Origin: Aestuariibius insulae
GTDB taxonomy: Bacteria; Pseudomonadota; Alphaproteobacteria; Rhodobacterales; Rhodobacteraceae
DNA length: 64,000 nucleotides
Direction of reading: 5' to 3'
NCBI RefSeq assembly: GCF_040783535.2
Contig: NZ_JBFONW020000004.1
Location: forward strand, 186,001 to 250,000
Shown here: in pieces, positions 33,081-41,146 of the stretch
How the letters are laid out: the number at the start of each line of letters is the position of its first letter
Numbering within the stretch: the first letter of the stretch is position 1
Program-made: the position numbers and the translations under genes
The notes under the pieces: model-generated
Seen by the model: the letters and a program-made list of their open reading frames with translations, nothing else
The model's database searches: none
What the model was told of the DNA's origin: nothing

Positions 33081-33494
33081 ATGCCGACGCCGTTTCACTT
33101 TGCCTTTCATGTGACCGACCTAGACGTGGCGCGGGATTTCTATGGACGTGTCCTGGGATGCGCCGAAGGACGCAGTACGCCTACCTGGGTCGATTTCGAT
33201 TTTTTCGGTCATCAGATCAGCCTTCATTTAGGCGAGCCTTTTCGTGTCGCCGCGACGGGCAGGGTGGGTGAGGTCGATGTACCGATGCCGCATTTCGGTG
33301 TGGTGTTGGATCTGGCGGACTGGCAGGCGCTCGCTGAGCGCCTCAAGGGCGAGACGATGTCCTTCATTTTGGAGCCGCAGGTGCGGTTTCAGGGCGAGGC
33401 TGGGGAGCAGTGGACGATGTTCTTTCACGACCCGTCCGGAAATCCGATCGAGGTGAAGGGTTTTCCTGATCTCGAGAGGGTGTTCGAGCATTGA
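33081..33494 (+). CDS. VOC family (glyoxalase-like) protein
   Basis: 137 residues from the ATG at 33081, chosen for the AAGGAG at 33069-33074. One vicinal-oxygen-chelate domain is visible: FHFAFHVTDLDVARDFYGRVLG at the start, and FHDPSGNPIEVKGF at the end with the metal-ligand glutamate. Metal ligands typical of the fold are a histidine near the start (HVT) and the late glutamate. VOC proteins include glyoxalases, dioxygenases and antibiotic-binding proteins; this sequence does not choose between them. It is divergent from metY and is followed by a composite repeat. Confidence 0.82.
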   Translation: MPTPFHFAFHVTDLDVARDFYGRVLGCAEGRSTPTWVDFDFFGHQISLHLGEPFRVAATGRVGEVDVPMPHFGVVLDLADWQALAERLKGETMSFILEPQVRFQGEAGEQWTMFFHDPSGNPIEVKGFPDLERVFEH

Positions 33495-33612
33495 GCGCCT
33501 AACGGCGCATTCCTCTTAAGAATGCGGGCGGCGCATAATCTCGCTGGGATCGGATCGTCGGAAGGAGGCAGTTGCAGGAGCCTCCGGCGGGGATATTTAG
33601 AAAGGCAAAGAG
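33495..33612. repeat. composite intergenic repeat, copy 2
   Basis: Directly after the VOC stop lie GCGCC-TAAC-GGCGC (33495-33508), then a stem GGAGGC (33564-33569)/GCCTCC (33580-33585) and the tail GGATATTTAGAAAGGCAAAG (33591-33610). The first and last parts match the copy at 9906-10000 almost exactly, while the middle hairpin differs in sequence. Both copies separate convergent genes. Confidence 0.6.
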
Positions 33613-33618
33613 GGACAA

Positions 33619-34605
33619 CTACCTCATCCAAAGTCCCTCGCGGCGCAATCGGGCGCGGATATCCTGCTCTTTACGAGGCAATGCCGACTGATCGAACAGC
33701 GCGCGCGCCTTTTCGCCACGCTCCTGGTAGATCGTCCGCTTGAAGGGATCGTATTCCTTGAGGACTTTCTTCAGGCGATGAGGCATCGCAATATCATGCA
33801 ATTGCTTGACCACCGCATCACTCTCACGCGCATAGAGAAGCGGCAAAGAGCGCCAGTGGCAACTATGGCTTCCGTCCAACTGCTCGTGCGGCCCTTCGCG
33901 TCCACCACCCAGCGCGTGGATCACAAGCGGGAGGGTGATCTGATCAAGCCAGGGTTTGAGCGGCTGGAGCTCAATCTCCTTTGGTGTGTCGTCGCGAACC
34001 GATAGCGCCATGCTGAGATAAAGATCGCCGAAGGCGACAGGATCTTCGAAGAAGAACCAGCCGGCATTGAAGTAAAGGTAGCGCCGCCAGAACTCGTCGG
34101 GTTGATCGGGGTCCAGTGAGCTTTCGAAATCAAGCTCGAACCGGTCGTAGAGGCTCTTCCAGATCGCCGTATATCCCGGCCAGTAAAGCTCGGGCACGGG
34201 CCAAGTGCCTTCGCGTCTGAGCGACGCGGTCGGTTTTGCGAAATCGATATCGAGCGTCATTGGATCCTTTAGGATCAGCGTGTCGGTGTCGAAAAAGATA
34301 AACGGCTCGCCTTCGGGCAGAACCGAAAGGCCCTCGATCTTGTTGCCGTAAGGATAGGTTCCGCCAAAATAGCGGGACTCAAACGGGCGGATTTCAGCGC
34401 CCAGTTCTTCCAGCAGCTTCCGCGGTTCGGTTTCGATACGAGGATCCTGCTCCCAGAGCGGACCCGGTTGCGGCTCCCCTACGATCAAACGGCCCGGGAA
34501 TTTTGGGGCTGCTTTCTTTAAGGATGCCGCGAAGAGGATTGCCTCGTATTGCAGACGCCCCTTCTGCGCGATGATCAGGATATTAAAAGGCGATATGTTG
34601 CTCAT
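33619..34605 (-). CDS. glycosyltransferase-like conserved protein
   Basis: 328 residues from the ATG at 34605 (MSNISPFNILIIAQKGRL). Start codons further upstream exist. The GT-A-like signs are FFDTDTLILKDP with a D-x-D metal site (near residue 105) and a C-terminal domain with tryptophan-rich stretches (FWRRYLYFNAGWFFFED). There are no membrane helices. It may transfer sugar in surface polysaccharide or lipopolysaccharide synthesis, but no pathway gene is adjacent. The family is one I associate with Rhodobacteraceae proteins of unknown function. Confidence 0.6.
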   Translation of the reverse strand: MSNISPFNILIIAQKGRLQYEAILFAASLKKAAPKFPGRLIVGEPQPGPLWEQDPRIETEPRKLLEELGAEIRPFESRYFGGTYPYGNKIEGLSVLPEGEPFIFFDTDTLILKDPMTLDIDFAKPTASLRREGTWPVPELYWPGYTAIWKSLYDRFELDFESSLDPDQPDEFWRRYLYFNAGWFFFEDPVAFGDLYLSMALSVRDDTPKEIELQPLKPWLDQITLPLVIHALGGGREGPHEQLDGSHSCHWRSLPLLYARESDAVVKQLHDIAMPHRLKKVLKEYDPFKRTIYQERGEKARALFDQSALPRKEQDIRARLRREGLWMR

Positions 34606-35018
34606 CGGTCTGGTCCGCAAAAGGCTTCTTGTCATTGGTTTAGCGCGCTCTCGTGGCAAGAGCCATCACAGTTCGCGTGATGAGATCAGATCCGCCAATT
34701 CGGGAGTATGCGGGTTTTTTCTGCCTTCACTGAGACGTTAGAGAAAGCCTTGGCAATTTCCTGCCCTCATGTCTCGCTCTGTATCGGCAAGAATTTCAAG
34801 GATGCATCACGACCGTGATTTGAGCGCCCATCGGCCGGACGCAAAGGTCGATCCTGGGCTGAAGGATATAGTGATGCGTTTGCCGCCGTCTTCTGAGGCA
34901 TGTCGTTTTGACGATCTGGATAGGACGAAGTCTGATGCAAGAACCGACGTCTCATGTCGCAGGTCGATTGTATTTCCTCGGCGCTGCTGTCTAGGTTTCT
35001 TGTGAGAGGGAGATGGTA
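34606..35018. other. intergenic region upstream of the sarcosine oxidase operon
   Basis: About 410 bases without a supported gene. It separates two divergent units, so it must hold promoters for both. The only open frame (34769-35005, plus strand) has an arginine- and serine-rich composition and no recognisable motif, so it is not called. A run of six T lies at about 34711-34716. I see no glycine or other riboswitch shape in the sequence. Confidence 0.5.
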
Positions 35019-36272
35019 ATGCGCTATAGCGGCTGGAGAGTCATTCGGGAGGGTCTGCGCGGGCAGCGCGGCTGGGGTCCCGTCTGGCGTAATCCCGAGC
35101 CGAAGGATGCCTATAACACCGTCATCATCGGCGGCGGAGGACATGGGCTGTCGACCGCCTACTATCTCGCGCGCGAGTATGGGCTGACTAATATCGCGGT
35201 GCTCGAGAAGGGCTATCTGGGCGGCGGCAATGTCGGGCGGAATACGACGATCGTGCGGGCCAATTATTTCCTGCCGGGCAATTCGGAGTTCTATTCCCAT
35301 TCGCTCAAGCTGTGGGAGGGGCTCGAGGGAGAGCTGGACTACAACGTCATGCATTCACAGCGGGGGCTGATCAACCTCTTCCATTCGGACGGGCAGCGCG
35401 ATGCCTTTGCGCGGCGCGGGAATGCGATGATCAATCAGGGCGACGATGCTGTATTGCTCGACCGAGAGGGGGTGCGGGAGATGCTACCTTACCTCGATTT
35501 CGAGCAGGGGCGTTTTCCGATCTATGGCGGGCTTTACCATTCGAGGGGCGGCACGGCGCGGCATGATGCGGTGGCCTGGGGCTATGCGCGGGGTGCCGAT
35601 GCGCTGGGCGTCGATCTGATCCAGAACTGCGAGGTGACGGGGATCGATGTCGAGGGCGGCCGGGTGACGGGGGTGCAGACCTCGCGCGGGGCGATCCGGG
35701 CCGGCAAGGTCGGGATTGTGGTTGCGGGGCGGTCATCGCAGGTGGCGGCGATGGCCGGGATGCGATTGCCGATCGAGAGCCACGTGCTGCAGGCCTTCGT
35801 GACCGAGGGGCTGAAGCCGGTGATCGACCACGTAGTCAGCTTCGGGATGGGGCATTTCTATATAAGTCAGTCGGACAAGGGCGGGCTCGTCTTCGGCGGC
35901 GATCTGGATTTCTACGCGTCCTATGCGGCGCGGGGGAACCTGCCGATGAAGGAACACGTGATGGAGGCCGGGATGACGCTGATGCCTATGATCGGCAAGG
36001 CGCGGGTTCTGCGATCCTGGGGCGGGATCATGGACATGACGCCCGATGGCTCGCCGATTATCGACCGGACGGGGATTGAGGGGCTCTATCTCAATTGCGG
36101 CTGGTGCTATGGCGGCTTCAAGGCGGTGCCGGGGTCGGGGAACGTGTTCGCCCACCTGATGGCGACGGGGCAGCCCCACGAGGTCGCCGCGCGGTTCCGG
36201 CTGGACCGGTTTCGGGACGGCGTGGGGCTGATGGACGAGGAGGGTACGGGTGCGCAGCATAATCTGCATTAG
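35019..36272 (+). CDS. soxB: sarcosine oxidase subunit beta
   Basis: 417 residues from the ATG at 35019. GAGGGAG at 35005-35011 puts this ATG at the right distance and the ATG at 35013 too close. The dinucleotide-binding motif VIIGGGGHGLSTAYYLA and the histidine in the TARHDAVAWGYA stretch, the likely site of covalent FMN, mark the beta subunit of heterotetrameric sarcosine oxidase. The holoenzyme oxidises sarcosine to glycine and passes the methyl group to tetrahydrofolate, producing H2O2. The gene begins the sox operon. A GTG-started gene overlaps its last 23 bases. Confidence 0.95.
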   Translation: MRYSGWRVIREGLRGQRGWGPVWRNPEPKDAYNTVIIGGGGHGLSTAYYLAREYGLTNIAVLEKGYLGGGNVGRNTTIVRANYFLPGNSEFYSHSLKLWEGLEGELDYNVMHSQRGLINLFHSDGQRDAFARRGNAMINQGDDAVLLDREGVREMLPYLDFEQGRFPIYGGLYHSRGGTARHDAVAWGYARGADALGVDLIQNCEVTGIDVEGGRVTGVQTSRGAIRAGKVGIVVAGRSSQVAAMAGMRLPIESHVLQAFVTEGLKPVIDHVVSFGMGHFYISQSDKGGLVFGGDLDFYASYAARGNLPMKEHVMEAGMTLMPMIGKARVLRSWGGIMDMTPDGSPIIDRTGIEGLYLNCGWCYGGFKAVPGSGNVFAHLMATGQPHEVAARFRLDRFRDGVGLMDEEGTGAQHNLH

Positions 36273-36750
36273 TGTGGGCCTTTGTGCCGGGTCTGCGGGA
36301 GCGCTTCCGGAGCCGGGATGCTACGTTCGCGTCTATGGCGAGCGGCATCTGGCGGAGAACCCGGATCAGGTGGTCGCCGCGATGCGGCTGCGGCTTGGAG
36401 ATGATATCGGCAGCTCCTCCTTTTCCGGGGCCGAGATCGAGGCGGTCTTTGCCGATCAGGGGCATGCGGTGAAGGACGGGTTCGGCGGGAGAGTTCTGTC
36501 GCAATCGCTGCTGTGTTGGGAGCGCAATGGTGCCACGGGCTGCGGTGTGGAATGCGATGGGGGTACGTTCGACATCCTCCGGCAGGAGGACGGGATCCTC
36601 GAGATCCGGACGGAGAGTCTGACCATCGGTCGACATGACGATTGCGGCGGCACTTCTATCCTGGCCGAAGCGGAGGGCGATCCGGTCACATATCGTCTGT
36701 TTCAGGTCGCGGACGCGGCCTGCGAGGGGTTCTGGTATGACGAACGCTGA
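36250..36750 (+). CDS. small secreted cysteine-rich protein inside the sox operon (paralog 1)
   Basis: 166 residues from the GTG at 36250, preceded by GAGGAGGG and overlapping soxB by 23 bases. A signal peptide (MRSIICISVGLCAGSAGA, cleaved near residue 18) leads to a mature part with about seven cysteines (PEPGCYVRVYGE, LCWERNGATGCGVECDGG, DDCGG, ACEGF). It resembles the next gene product in layout and in motifs (GC-Y/F-x-R-x-Y, DPVTYRLFQV). It is probably periplasmic. It is not a known sarcosine oxidase component, and I do not recognise the family. Confidence 0.72.
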   Translation: MRSIICISVGLCAGSAGALPEPGCYVRVYGERHLAENPDQVVAAMRLRLGDDIGSSSFSGAEIEAVFADQGHAVKDGFGGRVLSQSLLCWERNGATGCGVECDGGTFDILRQEDGILEIRTESLTIGRHDDCGGTSILAEAEGDPVTYRLFQVADAACEGFWYDER

Positions 36751-36822
36751 GCGGTTTGCGGTGGATGGAAGAGATGGTGGCTGTGCGGTGTATGGATGGA
36801 TTCTGGAAGTAAAGGAGGGCAG

Positions 36823-37329
36823 ATGCGCAGCATGATCGGTCCGAGCGCGGCGGTTTTCGGGATGATCTGTTCGTTCGCTGCGGCAGAGCAGAGATCTGGT
36901 TTGTTTGAGGGCTGCTTTGCCCGTGCGTATGAAAAAGCGGATCTGGAGAGGAGACTAGAGCAAGATGTCGCCGTTCTTGTGGTCGATGTTCTGCCGCTTT
37001 CCCAAACAGGCGGATCAGTTCGGGTGATCGCGCGTTTGGGAAATAGCCCTCATCTTTGGCGGGAAGGCCATTCCAACAAGATCGTCCTGGGATCCGCCTA
37101 TTGCCCCAGCTTTGATCCGCCCGCGACTTGCGTTCAAAGCTGTCCAGATCAGGGAGGCTTTGAGATTGTCGCCCGGACGGATGATCAAATCGATATCTCT
37201 GTTTCGACGACGTTCAGCTTGGGGCTTGACGATCAATGCGATCACTTGGCCGACCTGTCTCACGCGGGCGCGGATCCAGCGACTTATCGCCTTTACCGGG
37301 TCGATCCGATCGTGTGTCTGAGGAATTAG
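36823..37329 (+). CDS. small secreted cysteine-containing protein inside the sox operon (paralog 2)
   Basis: 168 residues from the ATG at 36823, with AAGGAGG at 36812-36818. The signal peptide is MRSMIGPSAAVFGMICSFAAA. The mature protein shares with paralog 1 a start GCFARAYEKADLE, a middle CVQSCPDQGGFEIVART, a DDQCDHL and an end ADPATYRLYRVDPIVC. Paralog 1 ends in DPVTYRLFQVADAAC. The pair therefore seems to come from tandem duplication followed by strong divergence. It is followed after 3 bases by soxD. Function unknown; periplasmic location inferred. Confidence 0.72.
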   Translation: MRSMIGPSAAVFGMICSFAAAEQRSGLFEGCFARAYEKADLERRLEQDVAVLVVDVLPLSQTGGSVRVIARLGNSPHLWREGHSNKIVLGSAYCPSFDPPATCVQSCPDQGGFEIVARTDDQIDISVSTTFSLGLDDQCDHLADLSHAGADPATYRLYRVDPIVCLRN

Positions 37330-37332
37330 ACG

Positions 37333-37575
37333 ATGCGGCTGACTTGCCCCCTCTGCGGCGAGCGCGACCGGCGAGAGTTCTATTATCAGGGCGCCGCTTT
37401 GGAGCGGCCTGAGGCGGACGATCCGGCGGCGTGGGACAGTTACGTGCATCTGCGGGAGAACCCGGCGGGGCGGGTGCGGGATTGGTGGTTTCACGAGGCG
37501 GGCTGCGGGGCTTGGCTGATCGTGGAGCGCGATACGGTCACGCATGAGATCTACGGCGTGGAGCTGGCGGAATGA
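37333..37575 (+). CDS. soxD: sarcosine oxidase subunit delta
   Basis: 80 residues, the usual size. Zinc-binding residues are visible: Cys5 and Cys8 (CPLCG), then His54 and Cys58 (WFHEAGCGAWL). The delta subunit binds zinc and packs against the alpha subunit in the heterotetramer. Its stop overlaps the soxA start by 4 bases (ATGA), so the order soxB-soxD-soxA-soxG is kept apart from the two secreted-protein genes placed before it. Confidence 0.93.
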   Translation: MRLTCPLCGERDRREFYYQGAALERPEADDPAAWDSYVHLRENPAGRVRDWWFHEAGCGAWLIVERDTVTHEIYGVELAE

Positions 37576-40487
37576 GGCTGGCGGGTGGCGGGCTGATCGA
37601 CCGGGGGCTCCCGTTGCGGTTCCGGTTCGATGGGCGGGATATCGATGCCTATCAGGGCGATACCGTTGCCTCGGCGCTGATTGCGGCGGGCGTGCGGATG
37701 GTCGGGCGGTCTTTCAAATATCACCGGCCGCGCGGGATCGTGACGGCAGGCTCGGAGGAGCCGAACGCTCTGGTGACCGTGGGCGAGGGCGCGGCGCGCG
37801 AGCCGAATGTGCGGGCGACGGTGCAGGAGGTCTTTAACGGGCTCGAGGTGCGCTCCCAGAATGCCTGGCCGTCGCTGCGCTGGGACGCGATGAGCGTGAA
37901 TGACGCGCTGGCTCCGATGCTGGCGGCGGGGTTTTATTACAAGACGTTCATGTGGCCGCGCGCCTTTTGGGAGGGTCTGTACGAGCCGGTGATCCGGCGG
38001 GCAGCGGGGCTTGGTGCCTTGTCCGGCGAGGCGGATCCGGGGCGATCCGAGACGGCGTTCGCCTTTTGCGATCTGTTGGTGATCGGCGGCGGTCCGGCGG
38101 GGTTGATGGCCGCTCTGACAGCGGCCGAGGCGGGGGCGGATGTGATCCTTGCCGATGAGGATGACCGGATGGGCGGGCGGCTTTTGGCGGTCCGCGAGGA
38201 GGTCGATGGCAAGCCGGGGGCGGAGTGGGCCAAGGGCGCCGTCACGCGGCTTGCGGCGATGCCGAATGTGCGGCTTATGACACGCACGACCGTCACGGGG
38301 GCCTATGATCAGGGGACCTTTGGCGCGCTCGAACGGGTTCAGCGGCACCGGGCGCAGGGGCTGCGCGATTGCTTTTGGCGGATCGCGGCCAAGCAGGCGG
38401 TGCTGTGTGCGGGCGCGTTGGAGCGCGGGATTGCGTTTCCGGACAATGACCGGCCCGGGATCATGATGGCGGGCGCGGTGCAGGCCTATGCCAATCGTTG
38501 GGCGGCGCTGCCGGGGCAGCGGGTGGTTCTGTTCGGCAATAACGACAGCCTTTATGACGTCGCCTCGGATCTGGTGGATGCCGGGGCGGATCCGGCGGTT
38601 TATGACAGCCGGGCGGAACCGGAGCGGGCGGCGGAGGGGCAGCCCTTTGCCGTTCATGCCGGGGCGCAGGTCGTCGGCACGACGGGGCGGCGCGGCCTCG
38701 AGCGGGTGCGGATCGCCACGGTGCGCGGTCTGCGCGAAGTTCGTGCGGATTGCCTTTGCGTGTCGGGCGGGTGGAACCCGGCGGTGCATCTGACCTGCCA
38801 TATGAATGGGCGGCCCGTCTGGGACGAGGCGATCCAGTCCTTCATTCCGCAAGAGGACGCGATCCCGGGGATGCGCGTTGCGGGCGCGGCAGGCGGCGTC
38901 TTTTCGACGGCGGGCTGCCTTGCGAGCGGGTTTGAGGCGGCGAAGGGGGCGCTGGATGCGCTGGCCAAGCGGGTCGTTCCGGTCGCGGTGCCGCGGGCGC
39001 GCGATGGGCATTATAGGATCTCTCCGCTTTGGGTGGTGGAGGGGCCGGGGCGGGCCTGGCTTGATCAGCAGAACGACGTGACGGTCAAGGATGTGCGGCT
39101 GGCGGCGCAGGAGAATTTCACCTCTGTCGAGCATATGAAGCGCTACACGACGCAAGGGATGGCGCCCGATCAAGGGAAGGGGTCGAACGTGCTGGCGCTG
39201 GCGGTGCTGGCCGATGCGACGGGGCGGGGAATCCCCGAGACGGGCACGACGACGTTCCGCCCGCCTTATGTGCCGGTGCCGATTGCCGCGATGGGCGCGG
39301 GCGGGCGCGGGCACGGCTTTGCGCCCGAGCGGTTTACGACGTCGCACCGGGCGAGCGTGGCGCGGGGGGCGCCGATGATCGAAGCGGGCCTGTGGTATCG
39401 GCCGTCGTATTTTCCCGTCGCGGGCGAGACGACCTGGCGCGAGAGCTGCGACCGGGAGGTGCGGATGGTGCGTGAGGCGGTCGGGATCTGTGACGTCTCC
39501 ACGCTGGGCAAGATCGATGTGCAGGGGCCGGACGCGGCGGCGTTTCTGGACTTTCTGTATTGTAATTTGATGTCCGAGGTCGGCGCAGGCCGGGTGCGCT
39601 ATGGTTTGATGCTGCGCGAGGACGGGTTCGTCATGGATGACGGGACCTGCGCCCGTCTGGGCGAGGGGCATTACCTTGTGACGACGACGACCGCCGCCGC
39701 GGGGCAGGTGATGCGGTATATGGAGTTTGCCGCGCAGGTGCTGCGGCCCGATCTGAACGTCCGGTTCGCGTCGGTGACGGATCAGTGGGCCCAGTTCGCG
39801 GTGGCGGGGCCGCGGTCACGGGAGGTGCTGGAGAGCCTGACTGGGCCAGTCGATCTGCCGTTCATGGCATGCGCACCGGTCGAGATGTGCGGGGTCGCAG
39901 GGCGGCTATTTCGGATCTCGTTCTCGGGGGAGCATTCTTATGAAATCGCGGTGCCCTCGCGCTATGGCGATGCGCTGTTCCGGCTTTTGGTTGCGCAGTC
40001 CGAAGGGCTCGGCGGCGGCGCCTACGGGATGGAGGCGCTGAACGTTCTGAGGATCGAGAAGGGATTTTTGACCCATGCGGAATTACATGGGCGGACGACG
40101 GCTTTTGATTTGGGCCTTGGCCGGATGGTGTCTGACAAGAAGGAGTGTATTGGGAAGGTCATGGCGGCGCGGCCCGGGCTGAACGGGCCGGAGCGGGAGC
40201 ATTTGGTTGGTTTGCGGCCTTTGGCAGAAGACGGGCGGCTGCTCGCGGGGGCGCATCTGTTTGCCGAAGGGGCTGAGGCGATCCGCGAGAACAGCGCAGG
40301 CTATGTGACGAGCGCGGGATATTCGCCAACCTTCGGGCACGATCTAGCGCTCGGTTTTCTGGCGGATGGGCGCGCGCGGCATGGCGAGGTGATCGAGATG
40401 GTGGATCATCTGCGCGATGTCCGCACGGTTTGCGAGGTGACCGGTCCGGTCTTCTTCGATCCTGAGGGAGGTCGGATGCGTGGTTAG
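37572..40487 (+). CDS. soxA: sarcosine oxidase subunit alpha
   Basis: 971 residues, full length. The N-terminal part (LRFRFDGRDIDAYQGDTVASAL, then SFKYHRPRG) and the dinucleotide-binding motif VIGGGPAGLMAALTAAEAG form the NAD/cofactor region. The last ~370 residues are a GcvT-like tetrahydrofolate-binding domain (VREAVGICDVSTLGKIDVQG). Together with subunits B, D and G it converts the sarcosine methyl group to methylene-tetrahydrofolate. A very long open frame on the opposite strand here is a GC-bias shadow. The gene overlaps soxG by 8 bases. Confidence 0.95.
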   Translation: MRLAGGGLIDRGLPLRFRFDGRDIDAYQGDTVASALIAAGVRMVGRSFKYHRPRGIVTAGSEEPNALVTVGEGAAREPNVRATVQEVFNGLEVRSQNAWPSLRWDAMSVNDALAPMLAAGFYYKTFMWPRAFWEGLYEPVIRRAAGLGALSGEADPGRSETAFAFCDLLVIGGGPAGLMAALTAAEAGADVILADEDDRMGGRLLAVREEVDGKPGAEWAKGAVTRLAAMPNVRLMTRTTVTGAYDQGTFGALERVQRHRAQGLRDCFWRIAAKQAVLCAGALERGIAFPDNDRPGIMMAGAVQAYANRWAALPGQRVVLFGNNDSLYDVASDLVDAGADPAVYDSRAEPERAAEGQPFAVHAGAQVVGTTGRRGLERVRIATVRGLREVRADCLCVSGGWNPAVHLTCHMNGRPVWDEAIQSFIPQEDAIPGMRVAGAAGGVFSTAGCLASGFEAAKGALDALAKRVVPVAVPRARDGHYRISPLWVVEGPGRAWLDQQNDVTVKDVRLAAQENFTSVEHMKRYTTQGMAPDQGKGSNVLALAVLADATGRGIPETGTTTFRPPYVPVPIAAMGAGGRGHGFAPERFTTSHRASVARGAPMIEAGLWYRPSYFPVAGETTWRESCDREVRMVREAVGICDVSTLGKIDVQGPDAAAFLDFLYCNLMSEVGAGRVRYGLMLREDGFVMDDGTCARLGEGHYLVTTTTAAAGQVMRYMEFAAQVLRPDLNVRFASVTDQWAQFAVAGPRSREVLESLTGPVDLPFMACAPVEMCGVAGRLFRISFSGEHSYEIAVPSRYGDALFRLLVAQSEGLGGGAYGMEALNVLRIEKGFLTHAELHGRTTAFDLGLGRMVSDKKECIGKVMAARPGLNGPEREHLVGLRPLAEDGRLLAGAHLFAEGAEAIRENSAGYVTSAGYSPTFGHDLALGFLADGRARHGEVIEMVDHLRDVRTVCEVTGPVFFDPEGGRMRG

Positions 40488-41025
40488 GCTGGTCGCCTCC
40501 GATCCTTTTGGCGAGGCTTTGCCCGTGGATCAGGCGGGTCTACGGATCGAGGTGGGCGATGCTGGTGCGTTGACATGGATTTCCCCGTTCGCGGGTCAGG
40601 AGCAGGCTGTGAGTGCTGCTCTTGAGGCGACGCATGGGCTCCGGTTGTCGGAGCCGGGACGGATGCTGGCTTCGGGCGAGGCGCGATGTCTTTGGTTCGC
40701 GCGCGGGCAGGCGCTGCTGTGCGGGCCCGCGCTGGCGGCGGATCTGGATGGGCTCGCCGCGGTGGTGGACCAGTCGGACGGCTGGGTCTCTCTCAAAATC
40801 TGCGGCGAGCAGCATGTCGATGTGCTTGCGCGGCTCGTGCCGGTAGATCTGCGGGTGTCTGCGTTTCCTTCCGGCGCGGTAGTGCGGTCGCTGGTCAAGC
40901 ATACGGGCGCCATGCTCGTCCGGACGTCGGAGGAAACGGTGGAGATCTTTGTGATGCGCTCGTTTGCGAAGACGCTCGTTGGTGATCTGCGCGAAGCTTC
41001 GGAAGGGCTGGCTTTGCGCGGGTGA
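40480..41025 (+). CDS. soxG: sarcosine oxidase subunit gamma
   Basis: 181 residues from a GTG at 40480, with GGGAGG just upstream inside soxA. The gamma subunit is the most variable of the four and has a GcvT-like fold. The recognisable parts are WISPFAGQEQAVS and VLARLVPVDLRV near the middle. It completes the operon. The downstream gap to dnaG (121 bases) holds no obvious terminator. Confidence 0.88.
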   Translation: MVRLVASDPFGEALPVDQAGLRIEVGDAGALTWISPFAGQEQAVSAALEATHGLRLSEPGRMLASGEARCLWFARGQALLCGPALAADLDGLAAVVDQSDGWVSLKICGEQHVDVLARLVPVDLRVSAFPSGAVVRSLVKHTGAMLVRTSEETVEIFVMRSFAKTLVGDLREASEGLALRG

Positions 41026-41146
41026 GTGCTCAAAAGCCTTTTCTTGCGGCGCTATCTAAATTGAAGGCTCGCGCTGCGATTATGCTCATTTCCGCTGCTA
41101 ATTCTGTGACTCGACTTGACTCAGGCTGCGGCGGATAATGACAGTC

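Noticed and set aside
34769..35005. Possible 78-residue gene upstream of soxB
   Set aside because: No ribosome-binding site, signal peptide or conserved motif; composition suggests non-coding leader.
37551..39671. Open frame of about 700 codons on the minus strand opposite soxA
   Set aside because: Arg/Pro/His-rich translation with no domain, exactly opposite a well-identified gene in GC-rich DNA. It is a shadow frame.
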